A DNA stretch of 64,000 nucleotides from Serratia sp. H1w (GCF_000633355.1 NZ_AYMQ01000055.1:62001-126000); one strand, 5' to 3'; positions 28,635 through 37,794 are shown, numbered from the stretch's first letter. Program-made: numbers and translations. Notes: generated from the sequence alone by a model not told the origin.

Positions 28635-28973
28635 ATGCGTCTGATAACTGCACTTCCATTACTGGCAGGTTTAATGCTGAGCACCAACCTGATGGCTGCC
28701 GACACCGCAGCAAAAACGCCGTCTCCGGCGCAGGCCGCTCAGCAAAAACGCATGACCGATTGTAATCAACAGGCTACCACCCAATCGCTGAAAGGTTCTG
28801 ACCGCACCACCTTCATGAGTACCTGCCTGAAGGCCGAAGGCCACCATAGCGAGAAGGCCCTGACGCCGCAGCAGCAGAAAATGAAAGACTGTAATGCCGA
28901 CGCCGCCAAAAAGAGCCTGAAAGGTGACGAACGTAAAACCTTTATGAGCAGCTGCCTGAAAAAGACCGCCTGA
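28635..28973 (+). CDS. psiF: PsiF-repeat periplasmic protein
   Basis: The 112-residue protein has a signal peptide (MRLITALPLLAGLMLSTNLMAA) and two PsiF repeats, each of the form DCN..A...SLKG..R..FM..CLK with two conserved cysteines. E. coli psiF is phosphate-starvation induced and sits beside phoA; the function is unknown. No Pho box was recognised upstream. AAGGAA precedes the ATG. The copy here, between gal and gpmA, is not in the E. coli location. Confidence 0.9.
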   Translation: MRLITALPLLAGLMLSTNLMAADTAAKTPSPAQAAQQKRMTDCNQQATTQSLKGSDRTTFMSTCLKAEGHHSEKALTPQQQKMKDCNADAAKKSLKGDERKTFMSSCLKKTA

Positions 28974-29194
28974 GTGCATTAACGCCGGGGCGCGAGTGAA
29001 TAGCTCTCATTCGCCCCCAGCTACCAGCCTGAACGATTCAGCTCTTTCCTTCATCCCCTCTTACCTTGTGCTAAAAAATTGGCTATGGTTAACACCATAC
29101 CCAGCAACGCTAAAGGTCATTCAATCCTGTTCAGGTATGCAAACGAGCAAGGTTATTCACGGGTATATTGATTGCCGTGATCAAAGTCGCAGAT

Positions 29195-29213
29195 TATAAT
29201 GATACTCGTTATC
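29195..29213. promoter_or_regulatory. Fur box upstream of gpmA
   Basis: The 19-mer TATAATGATACTCGTTATC matches the Fur consensus (GATAATGATAATCATTATC) at 16 of 19 positions and continues into ATT. It lies 33 bases before the gpmA ATG, where Fur would block transcription. Confidence 0.75.
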
Positions 29214-29245
29214 ATTAAACCGTCAGATTATTAAGGAGTTAAGCT

Positions 29246-29998
29246 ATGGCTGTAACTAAGCTGGTTCTGGTGCGCCACGGCGAAAGCCAGTGGAACAACG
29301 AAAACCGCTTCACCGGTTGGTATGATGTCGATCTGTCCGACAAAGGCCGTACCGAAGCAAAAGCCGCGGGCAAATTGTTGAAAGACGAAGGTTTCTCCTT
29401 CGACTTCGCTTACACCTCCGTACTGAAGCGTGCCATCCACACCCTGTGGAACATTCTGGACGAGTTGGATCAAGCCTGGCTGCCTACCGAAAAATCCTGG
29501 AAGTTGAACGAACGCCATTACGGTGCGCTGCAGGGGCTGAACAAGGCTGAAACCGCAGAAAAATACGGTGATGAGCAGGTCAAACAATGGCGTCGCGGCT
29601 TCGCGGTAACGCCACCGGAGCTGACCAAAGACGATGAGCGCTACCCTGGCCACGATCCGCGTTACTCAGCGCTGAGCGATAAAGAGCTGCCGCTGACTGA
29701 AAGTCTGGCTCTGACCATCGATCGCGTTATCCCTTACTGGGACGAAGAGATCCTGCCACGCATCAAGAGCGGTGAGCGCGTTATCGTCGCCGCTCACGGT
29801 AACTCCCTACGCGCGCTGGTGAAATATCTGGATAACCTGAGCGAAGACGAGATCCTCGAACTGAACATCCCAACCGGCGTGCCGTTGGTGTATGAGTTCG
29901 ATGAGAACTTCAAGCCGATCAAACGTTACTATCTGGGTAATGCCGATGAGATCGCAGCCAAAGCTGCGGCAGTCGCCAACCAAGGTAAAGCGAAGTAA
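29246..29998 (+). CDS. gpmA: 2,3-bisphosphoglycerate-dependent phosphoglycerate mutase GpmA
   Basis: GpmA (250 residues) interconverts 3- and 2-phosphoglycerate in glycolysis. The phosphohistidine motif [10 protein letters not shown] has His11, LKRAIHT carries the phosphate-binding Arg, [13 protein letters not shown] carries the acid-base Glu, and [11 protein letters not shown] has the second catalytic His. AAGGAG precedes the ATG. The Fur box just upstream suggests repression when iron is plentiful, as reported for E. coli gpmA. Confidence 0.99.
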   Translation: MAVTKLVLVRHGESQWNNENRFTGWYDVDLSDKGRTEAKAAGKLLKDEGFSFDFAYTSVLKRAIHTLWNILDELDQAWLPTEKSWKLNERHYGALQGLNKAETAEKYGDEQVKQWRRGFAVTPPELTKDDERYPGHDPRYSALSDKELPLTESLALTIDRVIPYWDEEILPRIKSGERVIVAAHGNSLRALVKYLDNLSEDEILELNIPTGVPLVYEFDENFKPIKRYYLGNADEIAAKAAAVANQGKAK

Positions 29999-30018
29999 TT
30001 TTCGTTGCTGAAAACAGC

Positions 30019-30044
30019 GTAGGGGCGCTGCATGCTGCGCCCGT
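30019..30044. repeat. GTAGGGG palindromic repeat, copy 2
   Basis: GTAGGGGCGCTGCATGCTGC continues into GCCCGT. It lies 20 bp after the gpmA stop and is almost identical to the copies at 36945 and 60429, and inverted relative to 34893. Confidence 0.75.
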
Positions 30045-30064
30045 CTTGCGGTGTCATCAATCTG

Positions 30065-30099
30065 AAAGCCCCTGGCATTGGCCGGGGGCTTTTTTATTA
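30065..30099. terminator. Bidirectional terminator between gpmA and the M48 peptidase gene
   Basis: AAAGCCCCTGGC and GCCGGGGGCTTT form a long stem followed by TTTTATT on the plus strand, with an A run on the opposite side, fitting both convergent genes. Confidence 0.85.
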
Positions 30100-31128
30100 C
30101 TCTTTGTTCCTGGCCGCTTCGATAGCCTGCAAACGTGCCTGCATCTCTGGATGAGTGCTTAACCACTCCGGCATATCCAGCGCCACGGTTGAGGTACTGG
30201 CCGCCTGTTGCAATGCACGATAGAGATCTTCCATCGCCAGTAACGAACGCCCCTGACGCCGCATTTCCGCGATTGCCCAGTCGTCCGCCTCGCGCTCCAC
30301 GCTGCGGGAGAACTGCATTTCATGCACAAATGAGGCCGATTGCAACAAGGTGTCGCCGATGCCGCTCACGTCGCCGGTCATCCACATAAACGTCAACGCT
30401 ACCAAGGATGAACGTACCACCATGCGCATGGGATGACGGTAAGCATGATGCCCCATTTCATGCAGCATCACGGCTGCCAGGCCATCGTCATTGGTCGCAA
30501 GCTTGACCAGATCGTCGGTGATCACCAGAGTGCCGTCGGTTAGCATAAACGCATTAGCCACATCTGGCACCGCCAGCAGTTTCAATTTGAGCGGCGTACG
30601 TTCGTGCCGCATCTGCTCCGGCATTACCTGTTGGAACAGCTTCTCTACCGCTTGCTGTTTCTCGGCAGGCAGTTGCGACGGTTCGAAGCCACCTTTCTGC
30701 AGTAGATCTAGCGTATGTTTACCCAGCCTTTGCTCAGCGGCGGTAGGAATACGCTCTGCAATTACGCTGCTTGCCCAGGGAAGCCCCACATAAACATAGG
30801 CCAACGTGAGCAAAATAGTCAGCAGCAGCGCCAGTATTACGCCGCGTTTATGGCGTTCTAGTCGGTGAACCAATCCCGGTGAACGGCGTTGATAAAACCA
30901 CTGGCGAAACGGTGCATCATCGGCAGGCACAAAACGGCTACCATCGGGGAAGGTCAGGGTCAGCGGAATGCGGCCCAATGAATCGGAAACGGTGATCTGC
31001 GGCAGAGAGAAATAGCGATGCTCACCGTCATATTGCAGCGTTACCCCATCGCCCATCTCGTTTAATAACAGCCGAGCCACCTGTTGGGCGGCCCGGCCAG
31101 GGCACTGGTAGTGTCCTTCAAGGATCAT
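30097..31128 (-). CDS. M48-family metallopeptidase, membrane-anchored
   Basis: The 343-residue protein has a soluble N-terminal domain of about 90 residues (QCPGRAAQQVARLLL...), one membrane helix (about residues 96-115), and an M48 peptidase domain with the zinc motif HEMGHH (His223, Glu224, His227) and the third ligand Glu in SVEREADDWAIAEM. It is related to periplasmic quality-control proteases such as LoiP/BepA but lacks a TPR domain. It starts ten bases after yjgN and is probably cotranscribed with it. Confidence 0.88.
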   Translation of the reverse strand: MILEGHYQCPGRAAQQVARLLLNEMGDGVTLQYDGEHRYFSLPQITVSDSLGRIPLTLTFPDGSRFVPADDAPFRQWFYQRRSPGLVHRLERHKRGVILALLLTILLTLAYVYVGLPWASSVIAERIPTAAEQRLGKHTLDLLQKGGFEPSQLPAEKQQAVEKLFQQVMPEQMRHERTPLKLKLLAVPDVANAFMLTDGTLVITDDLVKLATNDDGLAAVMLHEMGHHAYRHPMRMVVRSSLVALTFMWMTGDVSGIGDTLLQSASFVHEMQFSRSVEREADDWAIAEMRRQGRSLLAMEDLYRALQQAASTSTVALDMPEWLSTHPEMQARLQAIEAARNKE

Positions 31129-31138
31129 CAGTCTTTAC

Positions 31139-32329
31139 TCAAAAACTGGTGCCCAGGTCTAGCGCCTGCACGGCCTCTTCGGCGATTGCGTTGTTAGCCG
31201 TATCATGGTGAGCCTGTACGGACAGCAGCGACAGATCGCCTTCAACCTGCGTGGACTGTGCCATATAACGCGCATGACGTACATGTGCCACCGGTGCCGC
31301 AAGGCCCAGTGAGAACACGGTGATCAGGCTGTTGGTGATCAACAACATCATATAAGGCAACGTCTGCATGGTAGAACGCAGTTTAACTTCACCTTGCAAG
31401 GTGGTTCGGTTAAAGATGTAATTACGCTGTGCCACCACCATATAGCTGTTGGACACCATCAGGCCGATCAGCAGCACTAACATCATCATAAACAGGCTAC
31501 CGATATGACTGGCCATCAGGCCTTGCATTGCAGCATCGGACATTCCGCCAAACAGCGCCATCTGGAATAGTGTGGCAAAGAACGAGCCAACCAGTACCAA
31601 AGCGATAGCCAGGAATGGTAAGAAGATCAGCAGACTGAACAGTGCGATCTTAATAAACTCGGCTTTCTTGAATTGGGCAACAAAGGGTGAATTGCCAAAA
31701 CGCAGGTTGTTCACATACAGATCGTATTGCAGAGTCGCCAGGATACCATTGATTGCGGCCAACATTGGTACAAACAGGATGACCGTAATCACAGCCAACA
31801 CAATCATCGCCGTTGGGCTACCCAGATTGCTGCCAATCAGACCTAATACGATCATAACGACATACAAACCAATCACTAACAGCAGTGGGCAGAACAGTAA
31901 TACCCAGTATGCGCGTCCGGTTTGGCACAGGTAATTGAAGCGAACGCCACGATAGCTGGACATAATGGCGTTATAACGCCAACTGCGGATAATAATCCAA
32001 GGGATCAACGCAAAAAAGGCCAGCATAGCGACAATGCCAAGCAATGGGTTGATAAACAAGAGAATATAAAACAGGATCACGCCACCGATCACCAGCAGAC
32101 GGCCCTTGAGAATTTGCATTGGCTGCGCGTGATAATCAAAGCGGTCGCCATTCAATTCGGTATTGCCATAAAAATAACGGCGACGACGTACCGTTGCCCA
32201 GGCTGAGTATATTCCTAAAGTAATGGCCGTCAGTAAGATGTTGACCAGCCAGATCGCGAAATATTCACCACCCGTTCCGCGAAAATGCATTTGATGCTGA
32301 GTATTATTTTGTGAACTGTTATTTTCCAT
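31139..32329 (-). CDS. yjgN: YjgN family (DUF898) inner-membrane protein
   Basis: The 396-residue protein has about nine membrane helices and the DUF898 features: HFRGTGGEYFAIWLVNILLT at the start, then WATVRRRRYFYGNT and two related halves (a second FRGVRFNYL-like segment and NRTTLQGEV). E. coli YjgN is 398 residues with unknown function. DUF898 genes are often followed by an M48 peptidase, as here, which suggests a joint envelope role. Confidence 0.88.
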   Translation of the reverse strand: MENNSSQNNTQHQMHFRGTGGEYFAIWLVNILLTAITLGIYSAWATVRRRRYFYGNTELNGDRFDYHAQPMQILKGRLLVIGGVILFYILLFINPLLGIVAMLAFFALIPWIIIRSWRYNAIMSSYRGVRFNYLCQTGRAYWVLLFCPLLLVIGLYVVMIVLGLIGSNLGSPTAMIVLAVITVILFVPMLAAINGILATLQYDLYVNNLRFGNSPFVAQFKKAEFIKIALFSLLIFLPFLAIALVLVGSFFATLFQMALFGGMSDAAMQGLMASHIGSLFMMMLVLLIGLMVSNSYMVVAQRNYIFNRTTLQGEVKLRSTMQTLPYMMLLITNSLITVFSLGLAAPVAHVRHARYMAQSTQVEGDLSLLSVQAHHDTANNAIAEEAVQALDLGTSF

Positions 32330-32662
32330 TAACTATTCATCCTGAAATTAAAATCATCCGCCGCCATGCCATTATATTTAACATCTGGCATTGGGTTTCA
32401 CATTGGGCTTGTAACAGAAAGCACGCCATCATAGTCATACCGCACGATAAGCGCAAATAGTGTTTTCATTGGTGGTGCAGCAGATGACCAAATAAGATTA
32501 TGCTGAACAATATACCTTGCTCGCGCAATCCACACCCCTAAGGCAGCCTGCATTGAACTCTGTTAATAACAGCTTTTTATTGGGTGATGCAGAAATACCT
32601 AAAACCTTAAAAGTCATATTATTAGCCCCATACGTATTATATGGGGCTGCCAACCGAACTCA
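32330..32662. other. Spacer between yjgN and aroG
   Basis: The spacer contains a terminator-like hairpin after aroG (AGCCCCAT / ATGGGGCT, 32624-32648) and AT-rich sequence serving as the yjgN promoter region (about 32340-32400). No gene or known operator was recognised. Confidence 0.55.
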
Positions 32663-33718
32663 CTAGCGGTTGCGACGTGCCTTCACCGCCGATGCCAGTT
32701 CACGCAGTACGATTTCGGTATCTTCCCAGCCAATACAGGCGTCGGTGACGCTTTTACCGTAAACCAGCGGTTCGCCGCTTTCCAGATTCTGATTGCCTTC
32801 CACCAGATGGCTTTCAATCATCACCCCGATAATGGCTTTTTCACCAGCACGCAGTTGCTGGCAAACGTCCGCATTCACTTCCAACTGCTTTTTAAACTGT
32901 TTGCTGCTGTTGGCGTGGCTGAAGTCGATCATCACCTGTGCCGGCAGGCCCGCTTTGGCCAGACCTTCTTTGACTTCTTTCACATGGGCCGCGCTGTAGT
33001 TCGGCTCTTTGCCGCCGCGCAGGATAATATGGCAGTCACCATTGCCGCTGGTGTTAACAATCGCGGAATGGCCCCATTTGGTGACAGACAGGAAGCAGTG
33101 CGGTGCGCCAGCGGCGTTGATGGCATCGATCGCGACCTTGATGGTGCCGTCGGTGCCGTTTTTGAAGCCCACCGGGCAGGACAGGCCAGAGGCCAATTCA
33201 CGGTGTACCTGGGATTCCGTGGTACGTGCGCCAATCGCTCCCCAGCTCATCAAATCCGCCAGGTATTGCGGGGTGATCATATCCAGGAACTCGCCCGCAG
33301 CAGGTAAACCGCTGTCATTGATATCCAGCAACAGTTTACGCGCCAGGCGCAGGCCTTCGTTAATCTGGAAGCTGTTATCCATCTGCGGATCGTTGATCAG
33401 CCCTTTCCAGCCCACCGTGGTACGCGGCTTTTCGAAATAGACGCGCATCACCACTTCCAGCTCACCGTTAAGTTCCTGGCGCAGGCTCATCAGGCGCGCG
33501 GCATACTCTTTCGCGGCTTTGGTATCGTGAATAGAGCAAGGGCCGATTACCACTAACAGGCGATCGTCATTGCCGCGCAGGATGTTGTGGATCGATTGGC
33601 GAGCCTGTGACACCGTCTCAGCTGCCTGGACCGAGGCCGGAAACTTTTCCAACAGGGCCACCGGTGGCAGGAGTTCCTTGATTTCTTTAATGCGTAAGTC
33701 GTCGTTTTGGTAATTCAT
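32663..33718 (-). CDS. aroG: 3-deoxy-7-phosphoheptulonate synthase AroG (Phe-type)
   Basis: AroG (351 residues) condenses phosphoenolpyruvate and erythrose-4-phosphate, the first step of aromatic amino acid synthesis. It aligns almost residue by residue with E. coli AroG, the phenylalanine-sensitive isozyme: MNYQNDDLRIKEIKELLPP, VVIGPCSIHD, EKPRTTVGWKGLINDP, WGAIGARTTESQ, VTKWGHSAIVNTSGN, MIDFSHANSSKQ. ATG 33718 is preferred over the GTG one codon upstream, to match that start and the GGAAAA site. Confidence 0.98.
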   Translation of the reverse strand: MNYQNDDLRIKEIKELLPPVALLEKFPASVQAAETVSQARQSIHNILRGNDDRLLVVIGPCSIHDTKAAKEYAARLMSLRQELNGELEVVMRVYFEKPRTTVGWKGLINDPQMDNSFQINEGLRLARKLLLDINDSGLPAAGEFLDMITPQYLADLMSWGAIGARTTESQVHRELASGLSCPVGFKNGTDGTIKVAIDAINAAGAPHCFLSVTKWGHSAIVNTSGNGDCHIILRGGKEPNYSAAHVKEVKEGLAKAGLPAQVMIDFSHANSSKQFKKQLEVNADVCQQLRAGEKAIIGVMIESHLVEGNQNLESGEPLVYGKSVTDACIGWEDTEIVLRELASAVKARRNR

Positions 33719-33927
33719 CACTTTTCCATTCGGTATCGGGTGTATCGCGCAGTGCGTAGGGTAGATTTTACCAATCTAGCCTGTGAGGCTGGCGCTGTAA
33801 ATCACCTTTAGACCCTGTAATCGTTACCGGCAAATATTCAGCTCCTCGCCAAGGCAGCCTATAATGAGCTAAGTCACGGCCAAACTTATGTTTTGCCAGC
33901 CAACAAATTTTGCAATAAGGAAAAGTA

Positions 33928-34866
33928 ATGTCTGGAGCTTCTCATGCTCATCAGCCTAAAGACGGCAACAGTAAGCGCCTACTAGCCGCATTTTTAGTCA
34001 CCGTGGTGTTCATGATCGTCGAGGTGGTTGGCGGGTTGATTTCCGGTTCGCTGGCGCTGCTGGCAGATGCCGGGCATATGCTGACGGATGCCGCAGCATT
34101 ACTTGTTGCCCTGATGGCGGTACACTTCTCGCAGCGGAAACCTAATGCCCGCCATACTTTTGGCTATTTGCGCCTGACCACCCTGGCCGCCTTTGTCAAT
34201 GCCGCCGCGTTATTGCTGATCGTCATATTCATCCTCTGGGAGGCCGTACGGCGCTTCTTCGATCCACAGCCTGTGATGGGTACCCCAATGCTGGCGATCG
34301 CCGTAGCGGGCCTGCTGGCTAACCTGTTCGCCTTCTGGCTGCTGCATCGTGGCAGTGAAGAGAAAAATATCAACGTGCGGGCTGCTGCCCTGCATGTGCT
34401 CGGCGATCTGCTCGGTTCCGTAGGAGCGATTGCCGCAGCCATCATTATTCTCACTACAGGCTGGACTCCCATCGATCCTATACTCTCGGTGCTGGTTTCC
34501 TGCCTGGTGCTGCGCAGCGCCTGGCGTCTGCTTAAAGAGAGTTTTCATGAACTGCTGGAAGGGACACCGCAGGAGGTGGATATCAACAAACTGCAAAAGG
34601 ACCTGTGCCTGAATATTGCAGAAGTGCGCAATATTCATCATGTACATGTCTGGCAGGTTGGTGAAAAAAAGCTAATGACGCTACATGCGCAAGTGATCCC
34701 ACCCCACGATCATGACGGACTGTTACGCCGCATCCAGGCTTATTTGCTGGAGCATTACCAGATTGGCCATGCGACGATCCAGATGGAATATCAACATTGT
34801 GATACTCCAGACTGTGGCATTGCGAGTGACCACTCGCACACAGGTCATGTGGGACATCAGCATTGA
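33928..34866 (+). CDS. zitB: Zinc efflux transporter ZitB (CDF family)
   Basis: ZitB (312 residues) exports zinc from the cytoplasm in exchange for protons. Six helices are visible; the intramembrane zinc site uses [12 protein letters not shown] (helix 2) and [10 protein letters not shown] (helix 5). The cytoplasmic C-terminal domain has [11 protein letters not shown], and both ends carry His-rich tails ([18 protein letters not shown]). TAAGGA precedes the ATG. It converges with pnuC. Confidence 0.96.
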   Translation: MSGASHAHQPKDGNSKRLLAAFLVTVVFMIVEVVGGLISGSLALLADAGHMLTDAAALLVALMAVHFSQRKPNARHTFGYLRLTTLAAFVNAAALLLIVIFILWEAVRRFFDPQPVMGTPMLAIAVAGLLANLFAFWLLHRGSEEKNINVRAAALHVLGDLLGSVGAIAAAIIILTTGWTPIDPILSVLVSCLVLRSAWRLLKESFHELLEGTPQEVDINKLQKDLCLNIAEVRNIHHVHVWQVGEKKLMTLHAQVIPPHDHDGLLRRIQAYLLEHYQIGHATIQMEYQHCDTPDCGIASDHSHTGHVGHQH

Positions 34867-34892
34867 TGCCCCACTATCCCAACGAACTACCC

Positions 34893-34918
34893 ACGGGCGC
34901 AGCATGCGGCGCCCCTAC
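34893..34918. repeat. GTAGGGG palindromic repeat, copy 3 (inverted)
   Basis: ACGGGCGCAGCATGCGGCGC continues into CCCTAC, the reverse complement form of the family. It lies between the convergent zitB and pnuC genes. Confidence 0.75.
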
Positions 34919-35643
34919 ACAGTGCTACCTGACAACGGCTGGGAACGATTCTTCGCAGCACTGCGTATCCAGAGCCACGAGCCATTAAGCGCAATCAGTG
35001 TCAAGATGACATATTCCAGCGCCATGGCGTATACCCCCTGGTAAGCAAAAATCGCCACGCTGATCACGTCAATCACCACCCACAGCAGCCAGTTTTCGAC
35101 GTACTTGCGCGTCATCAGGATCATGGCAACGATCGACAGCACCATCATGGCGGAATCCCAGAACGGGAAGGCATCCGGCTGCAACTCAGGCATCTGTACG
35201 TTAAGACCCACTGCCTGCATCACCGCCACCGCAATTTGCGTCAGGTAGGCAAATACCCGGTCGATATTAAACGTCATCAACGCAATACCGATCACGCATA
35301 CGGCCCCCCATGCCAAGGCTTTCGGCAGCGGCAACCAGCGGATCTTCAGTTCGGCCTGATTATCCTGCGTCTGGCGGCTCCAGGCGTACCAGCCGTAAAT
35401 ATTGGCCACGAAGAAAAACAGCTGTAGCAACAGGCTAGCGTATAGCTGGATCTGGAAGAAGATCACCGCAAACAGCGTGACGTTAATCAGGCCAAACAGA
35501 TAGTTGATGATTTTCTCTTTGCTGGCATACCAGATGCACAGCAAACCAAATAGCGTGCCAATAGCCTCAATCCACGACAGGTCATAACCCCCTGCACCAA
35601 TCGGAATATGAACCAGGATATTGCTCGTGCTGAAAAAGCTCAT
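34915..35643 (-). CDS. pnuC: Nicotinamide riboside transporter PnuC
   Basis: PnuC (242 residues) imports nicotinamide riboside by facilitated diffusion for NAD salvage. It has about seven helices and the substrate-site signature ANIYGWYAWSRQ, with later NWLLWVVIDVISV. It is 32 bases after nadA on the same strand; the two form an operon behind a NadR box. Confidence 0.96.
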   Translation of the reverse strand: MSFFSTSNILVHIPIGAGGYDLSWIEAIGTLFGLLCIWYASKEKIINYLFGLINVTLFAVIFFQIQLYASLLLQLFFFVANIYGWYAWSRQTQDNQAELKIRWLPLPKALAWGAVCVIGIALMTFNIDRVFAYLTQIAVAVMQAVGLNVQMPELQPDAFPFWDSAMMVLSIVAMILMTRKYVENWLLWVVIDVISVAIFAYQGVYAMALEYVILTLIALNGSWLWIRSAAKNRSQPLSGSTV

Positions 35644-35675
35644 TTTGCCAACCTTCTAACATGCCAAGCCTAAAC

Positions 35676-36737
35676 TCAGGCGTTGCCTTTAACCTGCATT
35701 TTCAACTGTGCTGAAAAATCCAGCATGCGGTTGAGCGGAATAAGCGCCTGCTCACGCAGTGCACCATCAACAAAGATCTCATGCTGTGAACCACCTTGCT
35801 CCAACCCTTCGGCAATAGCCTTCAGGCCGTTCATCGCCATCCACGGGCAGTGGGCACAGCTGCGACAGGTTGCCCCCTCACCGGCGGTTGGCGCTTCAAA
35901 CAATTCTTTATCCGGACAAGCCTGCTGCATCTTGTAGAAGATACCGCGATCGGTGGCCACGATCAGTTGCCGGTTGGGCAATGCTATCGCCGCCTGGACC
36001 AGTTGGCTGGTCGAACCGACGGCATCAGCCAGATCGACGATCGCCTGTGGCGACTCTGGATGCACCAGTATCGCGGCTTCGGGGTATAGGGCTTTCATGC
36101 GTACCAACGCCTGGGTTTTAAACTCGTCATGGACGATACAGGCCCCCTGCCAGCACAAGACGTCTGCTCCGGTCTGCTTTTGCACATAATTGCCCAAGTG
36201 GCGATCCGGTGCCCAGATGATTTTTTCCCCCAGGCTGTCAAGATGTTCAATCAGCTCAACGGCAATGCTGGAAGTGACCACCCAATCGGCTCGCGCTTTG
36301 ACGGCGGCGGAGGTATTGGCGTAAACCACTACCGTTCGATCTGGATGGCTGTCACAGAACGCAGCGAACTCCGCCTCGGGACAACCAAGATCCAGCGAGC
36401 ACTCGGCATTCAACGTTGGCATCAGCACCTGTTTTTCCGGGCTGAGGATTTTGGCCGTCTCCCCCATAAAACGCACGCCAGCAACCAGCAAAGTGGACGC
36501 AGGATGCTGGCTGCCAAAGCGCGCCATATCGAGTGAATCGGCAACGCAGCCGCCAGTCTCTTCGGCTAGCGCCTGGATCTCCGGATCGGTGTAGTAATGG
36601 GCGACCATCACGGCGTCACGCTGCTTGAGCAAAGTTTTGATCTTCTGCCGATAAAAAGCCTTCTCGGCAACGTCTAAAGGCACCGGTTTCGGCGGAAATG
36701 GATATATCGCCGCATTGACATCAAACATTTCACTCAT
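35676..36737 (-). CDS. nadA: Quinolinate synthase NadA
   Basis: NadA (353 residues from this start; E. coli 347) condenses iminoaspartate with dihydroxyacetone phosphate to quinolinate using a 4Fe-4S cluster. Cluster cysteines lie in [21 protein letters not shown] and the C-terminal [10 protein letters not shown]. Other family motifs are [12 protein letters not shown] and [17 protein letters not shown] 36737 ([18 protein letters not shown]) matches homologues; an ATG nine bases upstream (36746) is also possible. Confidence 0.97.
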   Translation of the reverse strand: MSEMFDVNAAIYPFPPKPVPLDVAEKAFYRQKIKTLLKQRDAVMVAHYYTDPEIQALAEETGGCVADSLDMARFGSQHPASTLLVAGVRFMGETAKILSPEKQVLMPTLNAECSLDLGCPEAEFAAFCDSHPDRTVVVYANTSAAVKARADWVVTSSIAVELIEHLDSLGEKIIWAPDRHLGNYVQKQTGADVLCWQGACIVHDEFKTQALVRMKALYPEAAILVHPESPQAIVDLADAVGSTSQLVQAAIALPNRQLIVATDRGIFYKMQQACPDKELFEAPTAGEGATCRSCAHCPWMAMNGLKAIAEGLEQGGSQHEIFVDGALREQALIPLNRMLDFSAQLKMQVKGNA

Positions 36738-36805
36738 CGCTGTCATCTCTATGCTAGGGTGTGGGCCTGCTTTTTAGGCTGTAGTTGCCGCTTGCCGAAC
36801 CGCCT

Positions 36806-36823
36806 CGTTTTATATACTAAACA
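36806..36823. promoter_or_regulatory. NadR operator upstream of nadA-pnuC
   Basis: CGTTTTATATACTAAACA fits TGTTTA-N6-TAAACA at 10 of 12 defined positions. In enterics NadR bound to ATP/NAD represses nadA and pnuC through such a box. Confidence 0.65.
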
Positions 36824-36944
36824 AAATACCTAAAATTCACTCGAATGTCGCTTAACATTTGTTGTTTTGGCTTTATTTGTTTATTGGATTGAAAATTAAG
36901 GTGCAAAAGAGGGAAAGACTGCTGACATTACCCAGGCTACGTAC

Positions 36945-36970
36945 GTAGGGGCGCTGCATGCTGCGCCCGT
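36945..36970. repeat. GTAGGGG palindromic repeat, copy 4
   Basis: GTAGGGGCGCTGCATGCTGC continues into GCCCGT, identical over the 26 bp to the copy at 30019. It lies between nadA and the tRNA operon. Confidence 0.75.
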
Positions 36971-37045
36971 CTGACGGATGAGCTAGCGAAATTAAGCGTT
37001 GAGGAATTCAAAGGCAAAGTTAGGTGGGCGTTTAGTTCAAGGAGC

Positions 37046-37140
37046 GGTGAGTCTGGCAGGATGACCGGCTGCCGCCGTTGTCTCGCAAACGAGACTCGAA
37101 CCTGAGCGCAGGATCTCACCCGCACGACTGGTGCGATATG
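37046..37140 (-). repeat. tRNA-3'-end-derived repeat A
   Basis: This 95-bp unit is 92 of 95 identical to repeat B. It begins (plus strand) with a tRNA 3'-end-like stretch (GGTGAGTCTGGCAGGAT) and contains the near-inverted GTCTCGC / CGAGAC hairpin and ACTCGAACCT. It is the last unit on the minus-strand tRNA transcript. Confidence 0.75.
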
Positions 37141-37183
37141 GTGTGCTGGAGTTTAGAATTTAGTACTGAGGGATATTTAAGAT

Positions 37184-37278
37184 GGTGGGTCTGGCAGGAT
37201 GACCGGCTGTCGCCGTTGTCTCGCAAGCGAGACTCGAACCTGAGCGCAGGATCTCACCCGCACGACTGGTGCGATATG
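37184..37278 (-). repeat. tRNA-3'-end-derived repeat B
   Basis: This 95-bp unit begins GGTGGGTCTGGCAGGAT (preceded by T), like the reverse complement of a tRNA ending ...CCCACCA. It has a perfect hairpin GTCTCGC-AA-GCGAGAC followed by the T-arm-like ACTCGAACCT. Homologous to repeats A, C and D. Confidence 0.75.
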
Positions 37279-37320
37279 TAATTTTATTGCTGGGATTTTA
37301 TTGCTTGGAATTCTTTAAGA

Positions 37321-37396
37321 TGGTGGGTCGTGCAGGATTCGAACCTGCGACCAATTGATTAAAAGTCAACTGCTCTACCAACTGAGCTAACAACCC
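37321..37396 (-). tRNA. tRNA-Lys (TTT), copy with a U-G acceptor pair
   Basis: A 76-nt cloverleaf with encoded CCA reads GGGTTGTTAGCTCAGTTGGT at the 5' end, with anticodon TTT in GACTTTTAATC and T-arm GGTTCGAATCC. It differs from the other three tRNA-Lys copies by T instead of C at position 5, giving a U-G wobble in the acceptor stem. Last tRNA of the operon. Confidence 0.97.
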
Positions 37397-37473
37397 ACTG
37401 ATGTGGTTTACTGCTGAACCGCGTTAGCAACGAGAGACACTCGACTGCATTTCTTTACCAATTCGTTAAGAAT

Positions 37474-37549
37474 TGGTGGGTCGTGCAGGATTCGAACCTG
37501 CGACCAATTGATTAAAAGTCAACTGCTCTACCAACTGAGCTAACGACCC
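37474..37549 (-). tRNA. tRNA-Lys (TTT)
   Basis: A 76-nt tRNA with encoded CCA, acceptor GGGTCGT / ACGACCC, and anticodon TTT. It is identical to the E. coli tRNA-Lys as I recall it. An open frame crossing it is only a translated tRNA. Confidence 0.98.
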
Positions 37550-37611
37550 ACTGACGTGGTTTACTTCTTTAATACGAGAGCAACGATATCTAACTCGATC
37601 GATGCAATTAA

Positions 37612-37694
37612 TGGTGGGTCTGGCAGGATTAACGGCTATGCCGTTGTCTCGCGGCGCTCGGCTCGAACCTCTTACGGTTCTCATCCTCACGATT
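37612..37694 (-). repeat. tRNA-3'-end-derived repeat C
   Basis: About 83 bp beginning TGGTGGGTCTGGCAGGATT, then a short hairpin (CGGCTATGCCG) and GGCTCGAACCT, aligning closely with repeat D. It lies between two tRNA-Lys genes. Confidence 0.75.
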
Positions 37695-37718
37695 TGACTC
37701 ACTGGTAAATCTTAAGAA

Positions 37719-37794
37719 TGGTGGGTCGTGCAGGATTCGAACCTGCGACCAATTGATTAAAAGTCAACTGCTCTACCAACTGAGCTAACGACCC
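37719..37794 (-). tRNA. tRNA-Lys (TTT)
   Basis: A 76-nt tRNA with encoded CCA and anticodon TTT, same sequence as the copies at 37474 and 38015. It lies seven bases from the tRNA-Val gene. Confidence 0.98.

Noticed and set aside
28996-29199. 67-codon plus-strand frame before gpmA
   Set aside because: Composition is unlike a protein and it runs up to the Fur box and promoter of gpmA.
33790-33812. Possible TyrR box upstream of aroG
   Set aside because: TGTAAA and TTTAGA are 5 bp apart instead of 6 and the second half is imperfect; too weak to claim.
37466-37702. Open frame across tRNA-Lys and repeat C
   Set aside because: Its peptide (AQLVEQLTFNQLVAGSNPARP) is the well-known artefact of translating tRNA-Lys.
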